From Yoonia sp. (GTDB taxonomy: Bacteria; Pseudomonadota; Alphaproteobacteria; Rhodobacterales; Rhodobacteraceae), in assembly GCF_014859355.1 (NCBI RefSeq), contig NZ_JACUUJ010000004.1, positions 1 to 64,000 on the forward strand: a stretch of 64,000 nt of DNA, given 5' to 3'. The notes under the pieces were generated by a model. The model saw nothing but the letters and a program-made list of their open reading frames with translations, was not told where the DNA came from and did not search any database. Shown piece by piece: positions 34,186 to 42,513 of this stretch. How positions within the stretch are numbered: position 1 is the first letter of the stretch; each line of letters starts with the position of its first letter. The translations under genes and the position numbers were made by a program.

Positions 34186-34250
34186 GGCAGCCCTTGGCTG
34201 AATTAACCCCAAGGTGGTGATCCTAACCGAACCACCTCCGACATTCAGGA

Positions 34251-34284
34251 AAGGGCTATCCATATCGGATAGCCCTTTTTGTTT
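34251..34284 (+). terminator. Intrinsic terminator of the small unit
   Basis: Perfect 11-bp stem AAGGGCTATCC/GGATAGCCCTT (34251-34261 with 34267-34277) followed by TTTTTG. It ends the small transcription unit before arfB. Confidence 0.88.
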
Positions 34285-34353
34285 GACGTTGGGGGCTATG
34301 ACTCGACAGAAGGTGCGCAGAGCCTGAACATCCGCAATGCTGCCAGTGTCGGA

Positions 34354-34386
34354 GCCTCCGGCGGGAGTTTTTTTACCAAGATGAAG
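34354..34386 (+). repeat. Hairpin/U-tract/CCAAGATGAAG element, copy C
   Basis: Plus strand: GCCTCCGGCGGGAG, T7, then ACCAAGATGAAG (conserved tail 34365-34386). The ATG of the repeat (34381) is the start codon of arfB, so the element enters the coding sequence. Tail differs from A/B by one inserted T and GG to A. Confidence 0.82.
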
Positions 34387-34794
34387 ATTAACGACCAGAT
34401 CACGATTGCCGATTGGGAGCTGACGGAGAGCTTTACCCGCGCGTCCGGCCCCGGTGGGCAGAACGTGAACAAGGTGTCCACAGCGGTCGAGTTACGGTTC
34501 GAGGCGGCGCGGTCCCCCCACTTGCCTGATCCGGTAAAGTCACGGCTGCGGCGGCTGGCGGGGCGGCGGTGGACGACGGACGGCGCTGTGGTGATCTTTG
34601 TACAAGACACCCGCAGCCAGGCCCGCAACCGCGACATCGCGCGGGAGAGGTTAACGGAGTTGATCCTGAAAGCCTGCGAGCGGCCCAAACGGAGGCTGGC
34701 GACGAAACCGACCTATGGGTCGGTCAAGCGGCGGCTAAAGGCGAAAAAGGTGCGCGGGGATGTGAAGGCGTTAAGGGGAAAGATAGAGGAATGA
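34381..34794 (+). CDS. arfB: Alternative ribosome-rescue factor ArfB
   Basis: 137 residues. GGQ-type hydrolase core (RASGPGGQNVNKVSTAVELRF) and a basic C-terminal tail (RPKRRLATKPTYGSVKRRLKAKKVRG) that enters the empty mRNA channel. It hydrolyses peptidyl-tRNA on stalled ribosomes. Start MKINDQITIAD (34381) has no Shine-Dalgarno of its own; its ATG is inside repeat C. A longer frame from 34279 would only add poor-quality residues across the terminator. Confidence 0.92.
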   Translation: MKINDQITIADWELTESFTRASGPGGQNVNKVSTAVELRFEAARSPHLPDPVKSRLRRLAGRRWTTDGAVVIFVQDTRSQARNRDIARERLTELILKACERPKRRLATKPTYGSVKRRLKAKKVRGDVKALRGKIEE

Positions 34795-34938
34795 CCATGC
34801 TGATCTATCAACTGCTTTAGCACCGCGATGACCTGTACCATGCTTACATTAGTATCTTCATTCGAAACTCTCCTGGTTATCAGGAAGAATTCTAATTCTC
34901 GACCACTTACTATCGGCGGCTTGACCCAAAAGAGTTAT

Positions 34939-36036
34939 TTAACGAACGATGAATTCAGCATGTAAAGCCCCACTTGCCTTGATGCTTTTTAAGATGTCGA
35001 TCATATCCTGCGGCGCAACGCCTAATGCATTTAGACCCGCCACCACCTCGCTAAGGGACGTGCCGCCAGACACTTCAGCCAGCCCGATACCGGGTTCATC
35101 GATGATTGCGGCCTGCGTGCGCGGCACAACAACCGTTTCCCCCGGAGCAAAGGGATTTGGCTGTACCACCAGTGGCGCCTCTTGAATTCTCAGTGTCAAA
35201 TTGCCCTGACTTACGGCAACACGACTGATGCGTACGTCCTCCCCCATCACAATAGTGCCAGACCGTTGATCAACGACAACGCGCGCACGACGTTCCGGTT
35301 CAACCAAGATATTTTCAATCCGCCCCAATGCATGCGCAGGCGATGACATCTGCGTTGCCATGATATTCAATTCAACCGTTCCCGCATCCAGCATCATGGC
35401 GACCGGGCGCGCGAAATCATGGTTGATTGCCTGTTCAATCCGGCCAGCTGTTGTAAAGTCCGGAGTCCGCAGCGCCAACCGCAATGTTGACATGCCGCGA
35501 AAGTCGAATTGCACCTCGCGTTCTACGGTCGCGCCGGACGGGATCACACCCGCTGTCGGAACGCCGCGGACAACCGATGCTCCTTCGCCATTGGCGGCCG
35601 TACCGCCTGCGATGATCGTCCCCTGCGCCACCGCATAAATATCCCCATCAGCTGCGTTTAATGGCGTCATGATCAGCGTGCCACCCATCAGACTGCTGGA
35701 ATCACCAATTGCTGAAACCGTGACATCCACAGGGCTTCCTGCGCGTGCGAAAGGAGGAAGGCTGGCCGTCACCAGCACCGCAGCAACATTTTTTGGCCGA
35801 AACTGTTCACCAGTGACGTTGACGCCAAGACGTTCCAGGATGCTCGAGAGTATTTCTTCGGTAAACGGCGAATTGCGCAACCCATCCCCCGTACCATTCA
35901 AGCCAACGACCAAGCCATAACCAACCAGATCGTTCGTGCGAACACCGTCAAATTCCACAAGATCCTTGATCCGGATGGGTGCGGCCTGGCCGCACAACGG
36001 AAACAGAAAGATCAGAACGGCGATAAGGCGTTTCAT
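34939..36036 (-). CDS. flgI: Flagellar P-ring protein FlgI
   Basis: 365 residues with a signal peptide (CGQA cleavage, about residue 18). The motifs RIKDLVEFDGVRTNDLVGYGLVVGLNGTGDGLRNSPFT and the C-terminal GLNALGVAPQDMIDILKSIKASGALHAEFIV are the FlgI hallmarks. It makes the ring round the rod in the peptidoglycan layer. Its ATG overlaps the flgL stop by one base (TAATG), so translation is coupled. Last in the minus-strand motB-flgE-flgK-flgL-flgI operon. Confidence 0.96.
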   Translation of the reverse strand: MKRLIAVLIFLFPLCGQAAPIRIKDLVEFDGVRTNDLVGYGLVVGLNGTGDGLRNSPFTEEILSSILERLGVNVTGEQFRPKNVAAVLVTASLPPFARAGSPVDVTVSAIGDSSSLMGGTLIMTPLNAADGDIYAVAQGTIIAGGTAANGEGASVVRGVPTAGVIPSGATVEREVQFDFRGMSTLRLALRTPDFTTAGRIEQAINHDFARPVAMMLDAGTVELNIMATQMSSPAHALGRIENILVEPERRARVVVDQRSGTIVMGEDVRISRVAVSQGNLTLRIQEAPLVVQPNPFAPGETVVVPRTQAAIIDEPGIGLAEVSGGTSLSEVVAGLNALGVAPQDMIDILKSIKASGALHAEFIVR

Positions 36037-37040
36037 TATATATACCTTAAAAGACTTAATTGCGACATTCGGGCGGTCACAGTGTAATGCGTCTCGAGTT
36101 GCAGCTGCACTGCCTGCAAACGGGAGGCTGTGTCAAAAGGATCCGCTGAAATCAAATCGTTTGCGACAATTTTCAACGCAGCCTGCTGCGCATTCATCTC
36201 AACCTCTGCTCGCTGGACCGTTTCTTCGACGAGACCGATACGAGACTGCATCGCAACCAATCCACTTGACGCTGCAAAAAGCCGGGTTGCAGCCTCTTGC
36301 AAAAGCTCATATTTTGCTGCGTCGACTAGGGTTGGCACCTCGGAAACCAGCGCGGCAATCGCCGCCGCCTTGAGGGTTTGTTTGACGGCTGGATCATCGG
36401 CACGCGCATCCACACGCACTAAAGTATCGTTGTTCAGGCGCTTCTGGATTGGGTCACCGGTATCCCCAAGATAACCAATTGTGGCAAAACCACCTGCTGG
36501 ATCATCAAACCAATTATCGACAGCAGTCATGATTGCAATCGATGTTGTCGCACCACCCACAAAGACCTGAAGGTTTGCCAACATGTCATCAGCGTCCGCC
36601 AAAGGTTGCATGTCAACACTGACCCCACCCATAAGCGCTCGATCCGCCAAACGCGTGTTCAATGCGCTGACCATCGAGGCAAAAGCACCACGCGCAGCGG
36701 TGGCTGCTTCGTTGATTTGCGTTGGCTGACTGTCTGGCGTGATCGACAGTAGCTGCCGGCTAGTTTCGGCCCGCACAAGGTCCACCCGTTGAAATATCAT
36801 TTGCATGTTTGCAAGCATCTGCGAGGTTTCGCGCGCTGATTGCAGATGTCCATCCAGCTGCGCGATGCTGTGCCTGACACCCGAAAACCTTTCCGTTCGT
36901 CCATTCAAATGGGTGGTCACATCCTCTACCCGGCCGCTGGACATGCGCTGGGTTAATCGGGACAGTTCCGATTTTATTGTACCGCCATTGCGCATCGCAG
37001 AGAACTGTTGGGCCATATCACCCAGGGAAATAACCGGCAT
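36036..37040 (-). CDS. flgL: Flagellar hook-filament junction protein FlgL
   Basis: 334 residues of the flagellin-like family: N-terminal helix LGDMAQQFSAMRNGGTIKSELSRLTQRMSSGRVEDVTTHLNG and C-terminal coiled region with ...LQLETHYTVTARMSQLSLLRYI are seen. This is shorter in conserved sequence than typical flagellins and matches hook-associated protein 3. Starts at ATG overlapping the flgK stop. Confidence 0.9.
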   Translation of the reverse strand: MPVISLGDMAQQFSAMRNGGTIKSELSRLTQRMSSGRVEDVTTHLNGRTERFSGVRHSIAQLDGHLQSARETSQMLANMQMIFQRVDLVRAETSRQLLSITPDSQPTQINEAATAARGAFASMVSALNTRLADRALMGGVSVDMQPLADADDMLANLQVFVGGATTSIAIMTAVDNWFDDPAGGFATIGYLGDTGDPIQKRLNNDTLVRVDARADDPAVKQTLKAAAIAALVSEVPTLVDAAKYELLQEAATRLFAASSGLVAMQSRIGLVEETVQRAEVEMNAQQAALKIVANDLISADPFDTASRLQAVQLQLETHYTVTARMSQLSLLRYI

Positions 37041-38491
37041 TACGAGATCTCCATCAGGCGTTGCATCATGAATTCGGCAGACTGAATAACTTTGGCATTA
37101 GCCGCATAAGCCTGTTCGATCCGAAGCAGCATTTGCAGTTCAACATCAGTATCGACCCCCTGCGAAAGCTCTGCCTCGCGCAAGAAATCCCAGCGTGCTG
37201 CCGCAAAGCTTAGGTTCTCTTCTGCAAGAAGGCGGGTGCTTCCCAGATCAGCTGCAAATGCGCCAATACGCCCCGCTGCGGAACGGACCGGCGTCCCGGC
37301 CACGTCTGCGCGCACCATAGCAAGACTTGTAACCCAGCGGTTCAATTGTGTCGCGTCACCCACTGGCCCTGGGGTTGGGTTGTTCATCCCATCACGGACC
37401 AAACGTAGCGTTCCTCCAGTCGCCGGATCAATGGCCGTGTTGACCTGAATGCGCCCCGCCAAGCCAACCAGATCGGAGAAATCAAGCGATCCACCAAGAT
37501 CAGTCAACAAGCCCGGATTACCAGCGGTTAAGGTCGGGTCATTTCCAGGGTCTTGAAACCGCGCGATCAGGTCAGCAGCAATTCCATCAAGCCCCATTTG
37601 CATGTCAACCAGGGTTTGATCGCGCAAGGCGAAGGCTGCGCCGAGTGTCCCCCCCGAAAGCCGGCCGACCCCGTTCACCGGATCAAGTGGTTGCCCATCA
37701 AGCGTGATCCCGGATAACGCACCAGACATCAGCGTCATATCGGCCGTGATCGTCGGAGTTGGTGTAAAGCCGAACTGCATTGGCCGACTTTCCAACAGTA
37801 GGACACCATTCGTCGTGCGCAAACCAATTGTGCCGTTCTCACGAACCATTTCACGCACGGGGACGATCTCGGCAATTTGATCGACGACCTGCTGCCGCGC
37901 ATCAATCAGGGCCGAAGGATCATTGCCAATAGAGCCAACACGCAAGATATCACGGTTCAGGTCGGCAACCTGCGCCAACGCGCGATTAAGCTTTTTGACG
38001 TCTTGGTGAATGAGCGCATCCGCCTCTTGGCGCAGTGTCTGGGTTGTCGACGTGTTTTCCCGAAGAGTCATCGCGACATTGCCAAGGCGATCCACAACAG
38101 TTGCAAGGCGCAAGTCGGACGCCGGATCGCTGCTGGCGCTGATCAATGCTGATTCGAACGCGGCCAACCGCGACCCCAAGCTTGTAGCATCATCAGGCTG
38201 ACCCAATGTCTGTTCAAGGCGCGTCAATATTGCAGCACTGCGATCTTCACTCCCCAAGGTCGCACTAGCTTGTCTGCGGTCGGATAACAGACCCGCGTCA
38301 ACAAAACGGCTGATCGTTTCGAGCCGGACGCCGCCCCCCACCTTGCCAACCTGCGATGCATTGAGTTCAACGGAACGGCGGCCATATCCATCGGTCAAAG
38401 CGTTCGACAGGTTTGACGACACGACCTCGGCCATGCGCGCGGTGGCGCTCAGGCCGGAAAGGGCGTTGTTGAGGGCGCTGGAAATACTCAT
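37040..38491 (-). CDS. flgK: Flagellar hook-associated protein FlgK
   Basis: 483 residues. N-terminal rod-type motif ALNNALSGLSATARMAEVVSSNLSNALTDGYGRRSVEL and C-terminal LRIEQAYAANAKVIQSAEFMMQRLMEI (coiled, axial-family) bracket a variable middle. It sits at the hook-filament junction with FlgL. Translationally coupled upstream and downstream. Confidence 0.93.
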   Translation of the reverse strand: MSISSALNNALSGLSATARMAEVVSSNLSNALTDGYGRRSVELNASQVGKVGGGVRLETISRFVDAGLLSDRRQASATLGSEDRSAAILTRLEQTLGQPDDATSLGSRLAAFESALISASSDPASDLRLATVVDRLGNVAMTLRENTSTTQTLRQEADALIHQDVKKLNRALAQVADLNRDILRVGSIGNDPSALIDARQQVVDQIAEIVPVREMVRENGTIGLRTTNGVLLLESRPMQFGFTPTPTITADMTLMSGALSGITLDGQPLDPVNGVGRLSGGTLGAAFALRDQTLVDMQMGLDGIAADLIARFQDPGNDPTLTAGNPGLLTDLGGSLDFSDLVGLAGRIQVNTAIDPATGGTLRLVRDGMNNPTPGPVGDATQLNRWVTSLAMVRADVAGTPVRSAAGRIGAFAADLGSTRLLAEENLSFAAARWDFLREAELSQGVDTDVELQMLLRIEQAYAANAKVIQSAEFMMQRLMEIS

Positions 38492-38511
38492 CTGCCAGTT
38501 ATCCTGTCAAT

Positions 38512-39831
38512 TTAACGTTTGATGTTCGTCGTTTCCTGCAGCATTTCATCCACGGTCTGAATGACCTTTGCATTTGACGAATATGCGCGCTGGGTCTGGA
38601 TGAGTTCAGTCAGTTCGCCTGCCACATCAGTGGCGGATTCTTCGCGGGCATAGCTAACGATATCGCCTGTGGGACCATCGCCTGCGTCCCAAAGGAAGAA
38701 GGTGCCGCTGTCAGGGGTAACACGATAGCTTTGTTGATCAAGCGTTTCCAATCCATTCACATTTGGCACGTCCACTAAGGGAATTTGATACAGCACGCGG
38801 TTGATACCAATATCGAAAGACGCCCGGACAAATCCGTTCTGGTCAACCTCCACCGATGTCAGGCTGCCAACCGGCGTGCCATTCTTGGAAATGGACACAG
38901 GAGCAAACGCATCCGACAATTGTGTCAATCCCAGCGAACTGCCAAGTTCACCAATTTTTATCTCCATCGGGCCGCCATCCACTGCAACGGTCACTGTCCC
39001 GGTCGCGGCATCATAAGCGCCACCAGTCGTTGTTCCAACAGCGGCAAGCGTGCCACCACCGCCGCGCGTCGCGTCGAATTGCAAAGTGTATTCGCCAACA
39101 ACATCGGGAATGCCGTCCAGATCAACATCCGACTCGCTGTCGCGGACAACCATCGTCCATTCATTAGATGCCCCCGTGGCAGGCACCGTTGGTGTAAAGG
39201 TGAAATTCAAGTTGGAAGACGCCCCAAGGTTGTCAAAATATTCAACCGACAACGACTCCGATTGGCCCAGATCCCCGGCCCGGGTCGCGGTTGCAGGTAA
39301 ATTGACCGAAAGATCAACCCGCGTCGTAGGTTCGCCCGCAAACTGGTTTGCGTTGATCTGAACCGGCACAAGACCATCGATCGAATCACGTGGATAATTC
39401 GGTATTGTGCCGTCAGCCAAAGCAGGCACACCCAACAAGACCAATCCGCCCGCGCTGCGCAGATACCCCTGTGCGTCTGGGCGAAATGACCCTGTTGTCG
39501 TTAGCAAGAGTGGGTTTTCACCGTTTGCAACAGCCACGGACGTTTCAGTTGTCACGGGCAACATTCCGCGCCCACGAACTGCCAAATCTGTTGGATTCGA
39601 TGTCGAGACCAGCGCGCCACGTTCGTCAATCAGGCGCTGTGTTGTTGTGCGCACCCCTCCCGCCGAATAAGTGCCGCGTCCGCTTTCAATCACCATTGAC
39701 TCGAAATCGGTCACCGCACGTTTGTAGCCATACGTGGATGAATTCGAAATATTGTCAGAAATCGTGGCAAGCCGGGACGCGTTGGCCGCCAGCCCCGCCA
39801 CGCTTGCATTCAAAGAAGACGAAATTGTCAT
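38512..39831 (-). CDS. flgE: Flagellar hook protein FlgE
   Basis: 439 residues with axial-family N-terminus SLNASVAGLAANASRLATISDNISNSSTYGYKRAV and C-terminus ELTELIQTQRAYSSNAKVIQTVDEMLQETTNIKR, with a long variable middle. It builds the flexible hook. Coupling to flgK: stop of flgE is 20 bases before flgK. Confidence 0.94.
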   Translation of the reverse strand: MTISSSLNASVAGLAANASRLATISDNISNSSTYGYKRAVTDFESMVIESGRGTYSAGGVRTTTQRLIDERGALVSTSNPTDLAVRGRGMLPVTTETSVAVANGENPLLLTTTGSFRPDAQGYLRSAGGLVLLGVPALADGTIPNYPRDSIDGLVPVQINANQFAGEPTTRVDLSVNLPATATRAGDLGQSESLSVEYFDNLGASSNLNFTFTPTVPATGASNEWTMVVRDSESDVDLDGIPDVVGEYTLQFDATRGGGGTLAAVGTTTGGAYDAATGTVTVAVDGGPMEIKIGELGSSLGLTQLSDAFAPVSISKNGTPVGSLTSVEVDQNGFVRASFDIGINRVLYQIPLVDVPNVNGLETLDQQSYRVTPDSGTFFLWDAGDGPTGDIVSYAREESATDVAGELTELIQTQRAYSSNAKVIQTVDEMLQETTNIKR

Positions 39832-39931
39832 GTTGAGCCTTTCTGAAATGGGGTGACTACACCTGTTTCATTCCACCTAAAGGTATCGGCTTAACATTGG
39901 CCTAACGGATAAAATCCAACACAGTTTGCCC

Positions 39932-40768
39932 CTAAATATCTGTGCGGAGCAGAACGACTTCGATCCGGTTGTTGCGCAGGGCAGTTGTGTCGCGCACTGC
40001 GGGCACCCGGTCGGCCATTCCCGTCAGCCGCGCGATGCGCGCAGATGACAGGCCCGCATCCTCGAGCAGCACACGCATTTGTGCCGCGCGCCCCAGCGAC
40101 AGATCCCAGACAGGGTTATCCAATTGCAACACGGATTTCGCGCGCAAATGGGCTTGGACGGCGACAGGATTGCGAACGCTGCGGAATAAACGCCCGAGAA
40201 TTCCCCCGATTTCAACGGCAATAAGGTTTGGTGTGGTGCTATCTTCTGCAAAAAGAGCTGCCCCAGGCAGATCAAAAATTTCGATCACCAAACCTTCATC
40301 GGTCAGACGGGTCACAATGTGACGCAAAGCCTGCTCTGACAGCATGCTTTCACCGCCCAGCCCCAACAACACCTGTTCGATATCCCGCAGGGCCGCAACC
40401 TGTGCGGCAATCGCACTATCATCGCCATTCGTTGCCTCGGCGCGGACAGGGGCCATGCCGATGGTCGGCTGGTTGATGCCGGTCCCGCTTTGCGCAAGGG
40501 TTTCTTCCGTGAAAATATTATCGCCGCCAAACGCCCCTGATCCCCCACCAGACACGCGGTTGATCGGTATGGTAGGCGAAAAATAATCCGCAATCCCCTT
40601 GCGCTGCTGTTCCGTGGTCGCGTTCAGCAACCACATCAACATGAAAAACGCCATCATCGCAGTCACAAAATCGGCGTAGGCAACTTTCCATGCACCGCCA
40701 TGATGCCCGCCGCCCGACACAACCTTTTTGCGTTTGATAATTGTCGGCGCATTTGATCGCGTATCCAT
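39932..40768 (-). CDS. motB: Flagellar motor stator MotB
   Basis: 278 residues. Single N-terminal membrane helix with the key protonatable Asp (AYADFVTAMMAFFMLMWLLN, residues about 30-50), a proline-rich plug-like stretch, and a C-terminal OmpA-like region. MotB is normally partnered with MotA; no motA lies in the window. First gene of the flagellar minus-strand block. An OmpA domain with unusual N-E-rich sequence is seen but is shorter than in E. coli. Confidence 0.9.
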   Translation of the reverse strand: MDTRSNAPTIIKRKKVVSGGGHHGGAWKVAYADFVTAMMAFFMLMWLLNATTEQQRKGIADYFSPTIPINRVSGGGSGAFGGDNIFTEETLAQSGTGINQPTIGMAPVRAEATNGDDSAIAAQVAALRDIEQVLLGLGGESMLSEQALRHIVTRLTDEGLVIEIFDLPGAALFAEDSTTPNLIAVEIGGILGRLFRSVRNPVAVQAHLRAKSVLQLDNPVWDLSLGRAAQMRVLLEDAGLSSARIARLTGMADRVPAVRDTTALRNNRIEVVLLRTDI

Positions 40769-40867
40769 TCCACACCTCTGTTTTCACCCAAGATGCGGCG
40801 TAGCAGGTCAAAAATGAAAGCGAACTTAATGCCCACATTTTATGAAAATTTGCTGATTTCCCCCAAC

Positions 40868-41254
40868 CTAATGGGTGTGCCCGGTGTGGGGCTGGTCGGC
40901 ATTTTCCAACAGCGCATTGATTTGCTCCTTGATCTGGTGGCGGCTGTTTTGGGCGACAAGATAGGCTCGGGACATGGCCACAAATCCGGGGCCAAAGTCT
41001 GACGTATCCTCGCAGCGGCACAGATCAGCCCAAAGCGCAAACAGATCTGCATTGGTATCAGCAAGGTCAGACCAGAGACGTGACAGACAGTCCTGAGCCG
41101 GCAGCGCATGGTCAGCAGCTTGCTGCAACTGTGCGATCTGCCGCAAGAGCGCGGCCCGGGCCATTGGCGGACGCGCCTGTTGCAGCGCAAGCTGGAGCCG
41201 GGTCAACCTGTCAATCAGTTCAGCAGGCGAGACTGGGACCAATATCTTTGTCAT
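40868..41254 (-). CDS. DUF6165-like conserved protein
   Basis: 128 residues, mostly helical. The N-terminal TKILVPVSPAELIDRLTRLQLAL resembles the DUF6165 family start. Downstream ARAALLRQIAQLQQAADHALPAQDCLSRLWSDLADTNADLFALW and VAQNSRHQIKEQINALLE match the coiled layout of that family. Function unknown. I start at ATG 41254, not at 41338. It lies next to the motor genes but has no clear link to them; a flagellar role is only possible by position. Confidence 0.6.
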   Translation of the reverse strand: MTKILVPVSPAELIDRLTRLQLALQQARPPMARAALLRQIAQLQQAADHALPAQDCLSRLWSDLADTNADLFALWADLCRCEDTSDFGPGFVAMSRAYLVAQNSRHQIKEQINALLENADQPHTGHTH

Positions 41255-41542
41255 CAGTTGCGCCCTAGCTGTGACTGTGGTGACAATATGCGCATTTGTT
41301 CTAACGTGACTTTCCTTTTGGGTGGTGATCCATCTCAACGCAGCTATCGCAGAAGACGCGCAACCCCTGATGAATATGCCGCCAAAGGTGTAAAAAATCG
41401 GTTCCTCCGGGCCAAGATGGCAGAAGCGAACGCTATCAGCGCCGTCTTGTCAAAGTCACCCCACCGAACGCTGCCTCGAATAACCCACTTGATTCACATG
41501 CGATTCCGTGCATTGCCATGCTACAGCGACATGTTGGCGCAG

Positions 41543-41560
41543 TGTCTAGTTGTGTTTACA
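41543..41560. promoter_or_regulatory. PpsR/CrtJ-type site 1 (TGT-N12-ACA)
   Basis: TGT at 41543-41545, 12 bases, ACA at 41558-41560. Matches the PpsR/CrtJ redox repressor consensus. The nearby site 2 and the downstream bchG strengthen the call. Both sites begin TGTCTAG. Confidence 0.75.
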
Positions 41561-41577
41561 CTTGCCTATTCGAATAA

Positions 41578-41595
41578 TGTCTAGATAAACTGACA
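41578..41595. promoter_or_regulatory. PpsR/CrtJ-type site 2 (TGT-N12-ACA)
   Basis: TGT at 41578-41580, 12 bases, ACA at 41593-41595. It ends two bases before the bchG start codon, so repressor binding would cover the initiation region. Paired with site 1 by 17 bases, as is usual for cooperative PpsR binding. Confidence 0.75.
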
Positions 41596-41597
41596 TA

Positions 41598-42512
41598 ATG
41601 AGTGTCACATCCGCCTTGCCCTTGCCCGATACCGTCCGCCGCTGGCCACAGCCGCGCGCGACGCTGCGCCTGATCAAGCCGGTCACATGGTTTCCACCGA
41701 TGTGGGCCTATCTGTGCGGCGTGGTGTCATCAGGGGCTAGCCCCTCTGGCCAATGGTTGCTGGTGGTTCTTGGGGTGATCCTAGCCGGGCCGATTGTCTG
41801 CGGCATGTCACAGGCCGCAAATGACTGGTGCGACCGGCATGTAGATGCGATCAACGAACCGGACCGGCCTATTCCATCGGGGCAAATTCCGGGGCGCTGG
41901 GGGCTTTATATCGCATTGGCGATGACGGTGTTGGCGCTGGTCGTGGGGTATCAACTGGGGCCTTGGGGCTTTGGCGCGACCATTCTGGGCATCGCGGCTG
42001 CATGGGCCTATTCCGCCGAACCGATTCGCGCCAAACGGTCGGGCTGGTGGGGGCCGGGGCTGTGCGGTCTGGCTTATGAAACGCTGCCTTGGGTTACGGG
42101 GGCGGCGGTTGTATCAGCGGGCGCGCCCAGCCTGCAGGTTATCGTCATCGCCGTGCTTTACGGGCTAGGTGCGCATGGCATCATGACGCTGAACGATTTC
42201 AAGGCGATCGCGGGCGACCGGCAAACCGGCCTGCGGTCACTGCCCGTGACACTTGGCCCGGACAAGGCCGCGCGCGTTGCCTGCTGGATCATGGCGGTGC
42301 CACAGATCGCGGTGATCGGCCTGCTGACCTATTGGGACAAACCGTTTCATGCGCTTGGCGTTGCCGCGATGCTGGCGGTGCAACTGGGCGCGATGCGCGT
42401 TCTGCTGCGCGACCCCGAAGGCAAAACGCCGTGGTATCAGGGCATGGGCATTCTGTTCTACATCAGCGGCATGATGATCGCCGCCACCGCACTGCGCGGC
42501 ATCGGAGGCTGA
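41598..42512 (+). CDS. bchG: Bacteriochlorophyll synthase (geranylgeranyl/phytyl attachment)
   Basis: 304-residue UbiA-family membrane enzyme that joins bacteriochlorophyllide with a prenyl diphosphate. The prenyl diphosphate motif ANDWCDRHVDAINEPDRPIPSG and the second motif NDFKAIAGDRQTGLRSLPV are seen, with about nine hydrophobic helices. Starts at ATG 41598, right behind the PpsR site. First of bchG-bch2-bchP-idi, which are tightly spaced. Confidence 0.95.
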   Translation: MSVTSALPLPDTVRRWPQPRATLRLIKPVTWFPPMWAYLCGVVSSGASPSGQWLLVVLGVILAGPIVCGMSQAANDWCDRHVDAINEPDRPIPSGQIPGRWGLYIALAMTVLALVVGYQLGPWGFGATILGIAAAWAYSAEPIRAKRSGWWGPGLCGLAYETLPWVTGAAVVSAGAPSLQVIVIAVLYGLGAHGIMTLNDFKAIAGDRQTGLRSLPVTLGPDKAARVACWIMAVPQIAVIGLLTYWDKPFHALGVAAMLAVQLGAMRVLLRDPEGKTPWYQGMGILFYISGMMIAATALRGIGG

Positions 42513-42513
42513 T

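Larger units (their letters stand above)
34082..34284 (+). ncRNA. Candidate small structured transcript / leader
   Basis: Between VUT and arfB lies a compact unit: a hairpin CTGTGC/GCACAG (34082-34101), a 14-base sequence complementary to the 16S rRNA 3' end (34114-34127), a tiny ORF, a GGTGGT/ACCACC hairpin (34213-34236), and a strong terminator. ACCTCC (34234-34239) can alternatively pair with GGAGGT (34117-34122). Whether the product is an RNA, a peptide or an attenuator cannot be decided here. The whole window right of VUT up to arfB (34042-34380) contains nothing else. Confidence 0.45.
41255..41597. other. Intergenic region between DUF6165 gene and bchG
   Basis: 343 bases without a gene. 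The right end carries two PpsR-type sites directly before bchG (separate entries). The first ~260 bases show no ORF with good codon use, no terminator pair, and nothing recognisable. Confidence 0.6.

Noticed and set aside
34279-34380. Longer N-terminus of ArfB
   Set aside because: Upstream residues cross the terminator and repeat C and are not conserved-looking; ATG 34381 fits the family start.
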